Shown: one piece after another, positions 18,406 through 25,901 of the stretch
Position numbering within the stretch: the stretch's first letter is position 1
How the letters are laid out: each line of letters opens with the position of its first letter
Source: VXYL01 sp965199915
GTDB lineage: Bacteria > Pseudomonadota > Gammaproteobacteria > Pseudomonadales > Azotimanducaceae
DNA: 64,000 bases
Direction: 5' to 3'
NCBI GenBank assembly: GCA_965199915.1
Contig: OZ241348.1
Span: forward strand, 124,001 to 188,000
Translations under genes and position numbers: made by a program
The notes under the pieces: generated by a model
What the model saw: only the letters and a program-made list of their open reading frames with translations
What the model was told of the DNA's origin: nothing
Databases searched by the model: none

Positions 18406-18615
18406 CACAAGCCCCCCATGCATGTCCCGACCACAAGCCCATATACATACACGATACCCCAAGGCAACGCAACCACATCCACATTTATTTTCGACATTCG
18501 ACGACGGCAACGCGCCGCGGGCGACCCCCGTGTTGTGCGGCGTAGCCGAGGGCACCGCGGGTGCCGCCAACGTCCGGCCGCGCATGCGCCGGCAAGCTTG
18601 CCGTGTGGCATCCAA

Positions 18616-19638
18616 TCAACCCTTGAACGCCAACATCCGGTTGAGGGGCTGCATGGCCCGCGCGCCGACGGACGGGTCCACGAGGATCTCGTTGCCTCCG
18701 GTGCGCAACGTCTCGGCCAACGCCTCCAGCTCGTTCATCGCCATCCACGGGCAGTGGGCGCAGCTGCGGCAGGTGGCGCCGTCGCCGGCGGTCGGCGCCT
18801 CGATGAAGCGCTTGCTCGGGGCGGCTTTCCGCAGTTTGTGGAAAATGCCGCGATCGGTGGCGACGATGAACGTATCGTGCGGCAGATCCTGGGCGGCGCT
18901 GATGATCTGGCTGGTTGAACCCACTCGGTCGGCGATGTCGATAACCGCGGCAGGGGATTCGGGATGCACCAACACGCCGGCGTCCGGGTAGACCTTGCGC
19001 ATGTCCAGAAGGCCTTGGTGCTTGAACTCCTCGTGGACGACGCAGGCACCGTTCCACAGCAGCATGTCGGCGCCCGTCTTGGCGCGGATGAAGGTGCCGA
19101 GGTGCTTGTCCGGCGCCCACAGGATCTTCTCGCCCTTGGCGGCCAAGTGCTCGACGATCTTGAGGCCGACGCTGGAGGTCACCACCCAGTCCGCCAGCGC
19201 CTTCACCGCCACCGACGTGTTGGCGTACACCACCACGGTGCGGTCCGGATGTTCCGCGCAGAACGCTTGGAACTCGTCCGGCGGGCAGCCCAGGTCCAGC
19301 GAGCACTCGGCCGCCAAGGTGGGCATGAGGACGCGCTTCTCCGGCGAGAGGATCTTCGCGGTCTCGCCCATGAAACGCACGCCGGCCACGATCAACGTGC
19401 CGGCGGGGTGGTCGCGCCCGAAGCGCGCCATCTCCAAGGAGTCTGCCACGCAGCCGCCGGTCTCGTCGGCGAGGTCCTGAATGGCACCGTCGACGTAGTA
19501 GTGGGCCACCAGCACCGCGCCCCGCTCGGCGAGCAAGCGTTTGATGTCGTCGCGCAGCGCCTCCTTGCGCTCGTCCGGCAGAAACGTCGGCGCGTACACC
19601 GGCACTTCCACGGGCGACAGGGTGTGGTCGCGCAGCAT
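18616..19638 (-). CDS. nadA: Quinolinate synthase NadA
   Basis: Cytoplasmic 4Fe-4S enzyme that condenses iminoaspartate with dihydroxyacetone phosphate to quinolinate in de novo NAD synthesis. The protein of about 340 residues shows AHYYVDGAIQDLADETGG, the cluster cysteines in GGCVADS, NGACVVHEE and the CRSCAHCPWMAMN motif, plus VHPESP. Length and motifs match the family. The ATG at 19638 (MLRDHTLSP) is preferred because the upstream extension is low-complexity and unlike the family. nadB and nadC are not in the window. It is divergent from the ATPase/ATP-grasp fusion gene. Confidence 0.95.
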   Translation of the reverse strand: MLRDHTLSPVEVPVYAPTFLPDERKEALRDDIKRLLAERGAVLVAHYYVDGAIQDLADETGGCVADSLEMARFGRDHPAGTLIVAGVRFMGETAKILSPEKRVLMPTLAAECSLDLGCPPDEFQAFCAEHPDRTVVVYANTSVAVKALADWVVTSSVGLKIVEHLAAKGEKILWAPDKHLGTFIRAKTGADMLLWNGACVVHEEFKHQGLLDMRKVYPDAGVLVHPESPAAVIDIADRVGSTSQIISAAQDLPHDTFIVATDRGIFHKLRKAAPSKRFIEAPTAGDGATCRSCAHCPWMAMNELEALAETLRTGGNEILVDPSVGARAMQPLNRMLAFKG

Positions 19639-19754
19639 GGGCGGCACTATACACCCACGCGCCCACCCCGGACGCCCCGCCTCGCAGCACCCTACCCCAG
19701 CCGGGGCGCAGCTGCGCCCGGCCACCTGCCCGCGGGTGCTATGCTGCTTGCGCC

Positions 19755-22043
19755 ATGGTCACATCGCGCAGCTTGACGCCGCCTCGCCACCTCGCGGCGC
19801 TCGGGTCGGAGCGAAATCGCCCGTTGCATTTCGCCGGCCGGCGCGCCGAGCTGTGCAAACTCGCGGGCTATCTCGCCTATATCCGCGAACACAACGATCC
19901 GTCCGGCGGCATGGTGCTCGTCTCCGGTGTGCAGGGCATCGGCAAGACGCAGCTGCTGGGCGAGTTCGTTCGCCGCGCCATGCGGAGCGACGCGAGTGTT
20001 CGGCACGTCGCGTTCACGGCCAACGAGCTGCCGACCGATCCCCACGAGCTGGTCAGGGATGTCACCGAAGGTCTGGCGGCTGGCGCCAAGGAGAAGGTCG
20101 AGCGAGCCGCGATGCTGTCGAACTGGGTCAAGGACGTGTCCATTCCCGGTGTCGCCAAAATCGCCGTTCGCCAAGACGAACGCAAGATCACCGCTTTGCT
20201 CAAGCGAACGCGGCAAGCGCGCTGGTGGGACGGCAAGGCCGCCATCGTGACCGTGGACGAGATCCAGACGGTGGATCGGCCGTCCCGCTGGACGCTGAAG
20301 GTCCTCCACGAGGGGCTTCACGGCTGCCCGATCATGTTGGTCGGAGCGGGGCTTCAGCACGCGCCCGCCGTGTTGTCGATGACGCACCAACTCCCCACGG
20401 GCGAAGTGGACAACAACGCGATTTCGCGCTTCGCCCTGCATCTGAACTTGGCGCGTCTTGCGCCCGCCGACGCCGAGGAAGCCATCGCCAAAGGCGTGCT
20501 GGCCGCCTGCGGCGCGGAGTTGCCCGCCACGGTTCTGCGCCGGCTGGCCGAGGCGAGCAGCGGATTTCCCCAACACGTTCACGGCTACATCGCGGCCGCC
20601 ATCGACGCCGCGCGGGAAGTCGGCGTGGGCAACACCGGCGCCTTCCTCTCGCACGCGCTTGCGCGGGGCGACGAAAGCCGCGTCGCCTACTACGACGCCC
20701 GTTTGCTGTCCATGAGCTGGCCTCGGTTCATCGCCGATCTGGCGGTCGCCATGGCGGAAAGGGGCGGCGAAATCGACTGGGCGGATGCCGAAAGGGAACT
20801 CGCGCCTTTGCTGCCGGCGGACGTGTCCGCCCGCAGCGTCATCGAGTCCGCCATCGAGAAAGGCGTTCTCAGCCGGAACGCTCTTGGCTGCCTCTCCTTT
20901 GGCATCCCCTCGTTCCTCGACTACTTGCTGACGCGGCACCGGCCTCCGCATCGCGTGGCGTTGGACATTTCACCGCTGAGTCGGTCTTGCGACAGGCACG
21001 GCGCGAAGCGGAGCAAGCTCGCCCGCAACCCACAGGGCGCGTCTGGCCCATTGCCGCGCATCGCCTTCCTGCACGCCGGCGGGCAGGCCAGCTCCGCCCG
21101 GTCGTCCCGACGCGGCGCCGAGTTGGCGCAATCCCGCGGCGCGTCCAACGACAACCGGCAACGCCTGCCGCGCGCCTTCGCCAAGGCGGGCTGGCGGGTG
21201 GCCAACATCGAGCACGAATCCCTGGCTTTGGCCGGGGGCCGAGTGGTCGCCCGAACCGTCGCCGGCGTCCTCACCGAACTTGACGGCTTCGACGCCTACT
21301 TCGTCCTCGGCTTCGGGCCGCAGGCCACTTTCCTTGACCGCATGCAGATCTTGCGCGGTTTGGACCAGCGTTGCTTCGTGAACACGGTGGACGCGCTGAT
21401 TCACCAGCACGGCAAGGCCTCGTTGCAGTTGACTTGCCCAGACGTGCCGCAGCCGGTCACGCACCTCGGCAACGACGCGGCCCTGCTGGCGGCGGTGGTC
21501 GCCCAAGGCGGCGACTGGATCGCCAAACCGCCGGCCGGGAGTTTTGGCCGCGAGGTGTTCCACGTGCGCGCCGGCGCGCCGAACACGCAGGCGATTTTGG
21601 AGCACCTCACCCGCGACGGACGCTACGCGTTGCTGCAAGAGCGAATAGACACCGCCGGCCAAGGCGAGAAGCGGGTGTTGATCGCGGCCGGCGAAGTAAT
21701 CGGCGCCTACGGCAAGCGACCGGCCGATCACCGCGCCAACCTCGATGTCGGCGCTACGGCGCGCCCCACCACGTTGACGATGGCGGAACAAGCGACGGTG
21801 GCGCGGTTGGCGGCGCGATTGGACGCGCTCGGCGTGCGTTTCGCAGCGGCGGACCTCGCCGCGGCGCGCGTGCTGGAGATCAATGTGGCCAACCCGGGTG
21901 GGCTCGCCACCTGCGCTGCGGTCACCGGCGTCGACCCCGCGCCCAAGGTGGCGAGCGCGCTCCTGCGCTGGCTGCGCGGCGTCCGGGCGCCAAGCGCACG
22001 GCCATTGCCCTCCGAACAGCTCGCCGCCGGCGGCGCCGCCTAG
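19755..22043 (+). CDS. AAA ATPase fused to a GshB/RimK-like ATP-grasp domain
   Basis: One uninterrupted 762-residue frame encodes two unrelated ATP-using modules. Residues about 20-400 are an AAA-type ATPase with Walker A GVQGIGKT (58-65), Walker B AAIVTVDE (162-169) and a helical C-terminal part ending FGIPSFLDYLLTRHR. Residues about 434-750 resemble prokaryotic glutathione synthetase-like ATP-grasp ligases: GFDAYFVLGFGPQATFLDRM, FVNTVDALIHQHGKAS, the nucleotide loop WIAKPPAGSFGREV, LLQERIDTAGQGEKRVLIA and the metal site EINVANPGG. The joining segment (about 405-433) is basic and poorly conserved in character. The ligase half lacks an evident start codon with ribosome site of its own. It could be a genuine fusion, or two genes joined by a small indel that removed a stop. 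Substrate and role are unknown. Confidence 0.7.
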   Translation: MVTSRSLTPPRHLAALGSERNRPLHFAGRRAELCKLAGYLAYIREHNDPSGGMVLVSGVQGIGKTQLLGEFVRRAMRSDASVRHVAFTANELPTDPHELVRDVTEGLAAGAKEKVERAAMLSNWVKDVSIPGVAKIAVRQDERKITALLKRTRQARWWDGKAAIVTVDEIQTVDRPSRWTLKVLHEGLHGCPIMLVGAGLQHAPAVLSMTHQLPTGEVDNNAISRFALHLNLARLAPADAEEAIAKGVLAACGAELPATVLRRLAEASSGFPQHVHGYIAAAIDAAREVGVGNTGAFLSHALARGDESRVAYYDARLLSMSWPRFIADLAVAMAERGGEIDWADAERELAPLLPADVSARSVIESAIEKGVLSRNALGCLSFGIPSFLDYLLTRHRPPHRVALDISPLSRSCDRHGAKRSKLARNPQGASGPLPRIAFLHAGGQASSARSSRRGAELAQSRGASNDNRQRLPRAFAKAGWRVANIEHESLALAGGRVVARTVAGVLTELDGFDAYFVLGFGPQATFLDRMQILRGLDQRCFVNTVDALIHQHGKASLQLTCPDVPQPVTHLGNDAALLAAVVAQGGDWIAKPPAGSFGREVFHVRAGAPNTQAILEHLTRDGRYALLQERIDTAGQGEKRVLIAAGEVIGAYGKRPADHRANLDVGATARPTTLTMAEQATVARLAARLDALGVRFAAADLAAARVLEINVANPGGLATCAAVTGVDPAPKVASALLRWLRGVRAPSARPLPSEQLAAGGAA

Positions 22044-22083
22044 CGGCGGAACTCGCAGTGCCTCAAGGCGCATCCAACCGCAC

Positions 22084-23307
22084 ATGTTCCGTCCGCTGGC
22101 TGTGAACATCGGCTTGCGCTACGCGCGGGCGCGGCGCAGTTTCATCTCGTTTGTCAGCGTGCTGGCGCTGCTCGGCCTCGCGCTCTCCGTGGCGACTCTC
22201 CTGTTTGTGCAAGCGGTGGTGACGGGCTTCGAGCGCGAACTGAACGAGCGGATTCTGGGCGTGGTGCCACACTTGACGATCACCGCGCACTTGCCGCTGG
22301 CGGATCACGCCGACGTGGCGGATGCCGTTCGCGGGGTGCTTGGCGTCGTGGGGGCGAGCGCGGTGGTGGAAGGCACCGGCCTACTCGCCAGCCCGAGCGC
22401 GGTGATCGGCGCCGGCTTGGTTGGCGTGGATCCGGCGGAGTACGGACGTGTCTCGCGCCTGTTCGAGTTCACGGATGGCGAACCGCTGGTGGCGGGCGCG
22501 TTCCGCGTCGCGCTCGGCGCGCGCGCCGCCGAGCGGCTTGGCGTAGGTGTTGGCGATGCGCTTTCCGTGGTGCTGCCCGAGGCGACCGCCACGCCGTTCG
22601 GCGTGTTCCCGCGCCAAAAGCGCCTGCGCGTGGCGGCGCTTGTGGACACCGGTTCGCAGTTGGACCACCACAGCGCCTACCTCCACCGGGACGACGCCGC
22701 CAAACTCTTTCGCGTCGGCGCGGCGGTCCACGGCTTCCATGCGCGAGCGGCGGACCCGCTGCGCGTTGGCGAGACGCGCCGCGCCGTGCTGCGCGCCTTG
22801 AGCGCGGGCCGCTTCCGGGCGCATAGCTGGTTCGAGACCCTCGGCGATCTGCCCACTGCCATCGGCGTCACTCGCAACATGTTGTTTTTGCTTCTCTCCC
22901 TATTGGTTGCCGTGGCGGCTTTCAACTTGATCTCCAGTTTGGTGATGGTGGTCACGGAACGGCAAGGCGATGTGGCGATGCTGCGCACCATCGGCGCGCG
23001 GACCGGCCTGGTGGTCGGCGCGTTCGTGGTGCTCGGCACCGTGATCGCCACCGTCGGCATCGGTTTGGGCGTTGCCGGCGGCTTCGCGCTCGGCGCGTTG
23101 GCGGAGGTGGGATTCCCGTGGCTGGAACAAGCGCTGGACACCCCGCTCATGGGCGAATACCTGGTCGACGCCCTGCCGGTGCGCTTCACCGCGGCGGACA
23201 TTGTCCGCGTCATCGCCACCGCCTTGGCGTTGTGTTTGGCGGCGACGGTCTTCCCGGCGTGGCGGGCGGCGCGGCTGCGGCCGGCGCAGGTGCTCGCCCA
23301 TGAGTGA
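22084..23307 (+). CDS. lolC: Lipoprotein-releasing system permease LolC
   Basis: Inner-membrane permease of the LolCDE complex, which extracts mature outer-membrane lipoproteins from the inner membrane. 407 residues with the family N-terminus (IGLRYARARRSFISFVSVLALLG), a first membrane helix, a large periplasmic domain, then three C-terminal helices (about 270-400) containing FNLISSLVMVVTERQGDVAMLRTIGA, the coupling helix region. It overlaps lolD by 8 bases. The order permease, ATPase, permease matches E. coli lolCDE, so the first is named LolC by position; sequence alone does not separate C from E here. Confidence 0.9.
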   Translation: MFRPLAVNIGLRYARARRSFISFVSVLALLGLALSVATLLFVQAVVTGFERELNERILGVVPHLTITAHLPLADHADVADAVRGVLGVVGASAVVEGTGLLASPSAVIGAGLVGVDPAEYGRVSRLFEFTDGEPLVAGAFRVALGARAAERLGVGVGDALSVVLPEATATPFGVFPRQKRLRVAALVDTGSQLDHHSAYLHRDDAAKLFRVGAAVHGFHARAADPLRVGETRRAVLRALSAGRFRAHSWFETLGDLPTAIGVTRNMLFLLLSLLVAVAAFNLISSLVMVVTERQGDVAMLRTIGARTGLVVGAFVVLGTVIATVGIGLGVAGGFALGALAEVGFPWLEQALDTPLMGEYLVDALPVRFTAADIVRVIATALALCLAATVFPAWRAARLRPAQVLAHE

Positions 23308-24040
23308 GGACGCCGGTCGCCAAGCCCGCGACGCGGCGGCCATGCCACTCGAGGCGCGCGGCGTGGCCAAGGCGTACACGCAGGCCGGTCGCACGCTGCC
23401 GGTGTTGCGGCGCGTGGACTTGGCGGTGGCGCCGGGCGAGCGGGTTGGCGTCATTGGCCGCTCCGGCGCCGGCAAGAGCACGCTGTTGCACATTCTGGCG
23501 GGCTTGAGCGATCCGGACAGCGGCACCGTCACGGTGGCGGGGCAATCGCTTTCGGGGGCGGGGCCGGCCGGCCGCGCCCGATTGCGCAACCAGCGCATGG
23601 GCTTCGTGTACCAGTTCCACCACCTGCTGCCGGAGTTTTCCGCGTTGGAGAACGTCGCCATGCCGCTCTTGGTCGGCGGCGCGCGGTTCGCGCCCGCCGC
23701 GGCGCGGGCGCGGGAACTGCTCGCCAAGGTACACCTCGCCGAACGAGCGGACCATCGACCCCACCAGCTCTCCGGTGGTGAACGGCAACGCGTGGCGGTG
23801 GCGCGGGCGCTCGCCACAGCGCCGGCCATCGTGCTGGCGGACGAGCCGACGGGCAATCTCGATCGACAGAGCGCGGACGGCGTGCTGGCGCTTCTCGCCG
23901 AGCTTGGCGACACCACCGGCGCGTCGTTCGTCGTCGTCACCCACGACAGCGGCGTGGCGGCGCGCATGCACCGCACGGTCGCCTTGGTGGATGGCGTGCT
24001 GGGGCCGCCGCCCGCCGACAGCGCGGCGGGGGCGCCTTGA
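23300..24040 (+). CDS. lolD: Lipoprotein-releasing system ATP-binding protein LolD
   Basis: ATPase of LolCDE. Walker A GRSGAGKST, Q-loop VYQFHHLLPEFSALENVAMP (characteristic of LolD), signature LSGGERQRV, Walker B IVLADEPTGNLD and VTHDSGVA are intact; 246 residues. The ATG at 23300 lies inside the end of lolC, and the stop TGA at 24038-24040 lies just before or inside the start region of lolE, so the three genes are translationally coupled. The N-terminal 15 residues before the ABC fold are a short non-conserved extension. Confidence 0.95.
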   Translation: MSEDAGRQARDAAAMPLEARGVAKAYTQAGRTLPVLRRVDLAVAPGERVGVIGRSGAGKSTLLHILAGLSDPDSGTVTVAGQSLSGAGPAGRARLRNQRMGFVYQFHHLLPEFSALENVAMPLLVGGARFAPAAARARELLAKVHLAERADHRPHQLSGGERQRVAVARALATAPAIVLADEPTGNLDRQSADGVLALLAELGDTTGASFVVVTHDSGVAARMHRTVALVDGVLGPPPADSAAGAP

Positions 24041-24066
24041 GCGGACCGTGGCGGCCGCGGCGGCGC

Positions 24067-25269
24067 ATGCGCACGGCTTTGTGGATCGCCCGCCGCTACC
24101 TGCTCGCCCCTAGCCACGGCTACGCCACGTTCATCAACTGGGTCTCCTTCGTGGGCCTCGCGCTCGGCGTGACGATCCTCACCGTCGTGTTGAGCGTGAT
24201 GAACGGCTTCGACCGCGAAATCACCGGACGGCTGCTCACCGCCGTGCCGCACGCGCTCGTGACCTCCCGCAACGGCGGGGCGCCGGACATCGACCGGCTC
24301 CGCTCGGTGGCCGGCGTTGTCCAGGTGCAGCGCTTCTTTCAAGCGCAAGCCATGCTGACGCGCGGTGGCTCGGTACACTTCCTCGCCCTCGCCGCGTTCG
24401 ACGCGGCGGGCGCGCGCGGCATGTCCGGGCTGCTGCGCCAAGAAGCGCTGGAAAGGCTGTTGGCGACGCCCGGCGGCATCGTTTTGGGTGCCAGCTTGGC
24501 GCAAGCGCACGGCTTGCGCATCGGCGATCCGGTGGTGCTGGTGCTGTCCAAGCCGCGCGGCGGCGGCGTGCGGCCAGTCGTGGCGCGGTTCGCCCTGGCC
24601 GGCACGTTCGCCATTGGCGCAAGCCCGGACGCCACCTTGGGCGTGGTGTTGCGCGACGACATCCTCCGCCTCGGCCTTGAGGACGCCGGGGTGGATGGAT
24701 GGCGACTGCGCTTGCGCGACCCCATTGCCGCCCCGGCCATGGTGGCGGCGGTGCGCGCAGCGGCCGGCGGCGATGCCGAGGTGCGCTTCTGGATGGAGGA
24801 CTACGGCGCCCTGTTCCGCGCCGTGAAGATCGAGAAGGCCATGATGTTCGCGCTGCTGGGCCTCATCGTCGCCATCGCCGCTTTCAACATCGTCTCCGGC
24901 CAAGCCATGTTGGTGAACGACAAACGCGGCGATGCGGCGCTCTTGGCGACGCTTGGCGCCCCGCGCGGCCTCTTGGTGGTGGTGTTCTTCCTGCAAGGGT
25001 TCGGAGTGGCGTTCCTGGGCGTGGCCGCGGGCCTCGCCGCCGGCGTGCTGCTGGCCATCAACGCGAACGCGGTGGTGGCGCTGCTGCAAGGCGTGCTCGG
25101 CGCCAACATCATCGACGGCACCTGGTTCTCGGAAGTGCCCTCGCATGTGCGGGCGGCGGACTTGACGGCCATCGCCGGCCTCGGCCTTGGGCTTTCCGCG
25201 CTGGCGGTGGCGTGGCCGGCCCTCAAGGCGACCCGGGAGAATCCGGCGGACGCGCTGCACGCGGCGTAA
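24067..25269 (+). CDS. lolE: Lipoprotein-releasing system permease LolE
   Basis: Second membrane subunit of LolCDE, 400 residues. The start at ATG 24067 gives MRTALWIARRYLLAPSHGYATF, the normal LolC/E N-terminus; a TTG at 24037 overlapping the lolD stop would add ten basic residues and cannot be excluded. The architecture is a first membrane helix (WVSFVGLALGVTILTVVLSVMNGFD), a periplasmic domain, and three C-terminal helices including FNIVSGQAMLVNDKRGDAALLATLGA. Its last 47 bases overlap the convergent DUF2062 gene. Confidence 0.9.
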   Translation: MRTALWIARRYLLAPSHGYATFINWVSFVGLALGVTILTVVLSVMNGFDREITGRLLTAVPHALVTSRNGGAPDIDRLRSVAGVVQVQRFFQAQAMLTRGGSVHFLALAAFDAAGARGMSGLLRQEALERLLATPGGIVLGASLAQAHGLRIGDPVVLVLSKPRGGGVRPVVARFALAGTFAIGASPDATLGVVLRDDILRLGLEDAGVDGWRLRLRDPIAAPAMVAAVRAAAGGDAEVRFWMEDYGALFRAVKIEKAMMFALLGLIVAIAAFNIVSGQAMLVNDKRGDAALLATLGAPRGLLVVVFFLQGFGVAFLGVAAGLAAGVLLAINANAVVALLQGVLGANIIDGTWFSEVPSHVRAADLTAIAGLGLGLSALAVAWPALKATRENPADALHAA

Positions 25270-25819
25270 CGGAGCGGCGAGCAGCCGCGCCCAGCCGGCG
25301 GGCGCGACGAGCTTGCCGGCGCTCGCGCAGGCGGCGAAACAAATGCAGACGCCACAGCTGGCGGGCGGCGACAAACCCCGCAAGCCCGCTCGCGCAACCA
25401 CACAACACGCTGCCGAACAACAGCGGCCACCACACTTGCGCGAACCGCTCGCCCAGCCACGCCCAAGAGAGCGCGAAGGGCTCGTCGTCAACCTCCAAGC
25501 CGAGCAGCCAGGCGCCAAGCTTGTAGGCGAGGACGAACGCCGGCACCAACGTCACCGGATTGGTGATCCACGTCAAGCCAAGGGCAATGGGCACGTTGCA
25601 CCGCGCCGGCACGGCCAAGAGACCCGCGACCAGCATTTGCAAGCCCGGCAAGGGCAAGAAGGCGCAGAACAGGCCGATGAAAGCGGCGCCGCCCACCGAC
25701 CGCCGATGCAGCCGCCAAAGCGCCGGCTCCAGTAGCAAATGTCGCAACGGCCCTAGCGAACTTTGCCGTCGAATCGTCTCCGGCGTTGGCAGATACTTCT
25801 TGATCCAGTCGGGTGCCAC
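25223..25819 (-). CDS. DUF2062 domain-containing inner-membrane protein
   Basis: A 198-residue membrane protein with the DUF2062 hallmarks: a soluble N-terminus (KYLPTPETIRRQSSLGPLRHLL), then SVGGAAFIGLFCAFLPLPGLQMLVAG and the conserved ITNPVTLVPAFVLAYKLG. Two to three membrane helices. The start is a GTG at 25819. Genes of this family sit between lolCDE and comEC in pseudomonads as well, and the arrangement is conserved here although the gene is on the opposite strand. Function unknown; the basic tail overlaps the end of lolE on the other strand. Confidence 0.85.
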   Translation of the reverse strand: MAPDWIKKYLPTPETIRRQSSLGPLRHLLLEPALWRLHRRSVGGAAFIGLFCAFLPLPGLQMLVAGLLAVPARCNVPIALGLTWITNPVTLVPAFVLAYKLGAWLLGLEVDDEPFALSWAWLGERFAQVWWPLLFGSVLCGCASGLAGFVAARQLWRLHLFRRLRERRQARRARRLGAAARRSVTPRAARPPDSPGSP

Positions 25820-25901
25820 GGCGCTGAGGTGAAGCGGTCGAAGCGGCCATTATGCCGACTGTTGGCGGCGTCTCGCCGCCGGCTCTATTTTGTCCACTGG
25901 C

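Noticed and set aside
19541..21283. A 580-codon plus-strand frame overlapping the AAA/ATP-grasp gene
   Set aside because: Arg/Ala-rich shadow frame; the other frame carries complete Walker and ATP-grasp motifs.
22900..25518. An 872-codon minus-strand frame opposite lolCDE
   Set aside because: The plus-strand genes have intact motifs and normal lengths; the antisense frame shows only low-complexity His/Arg/Gly stretches.
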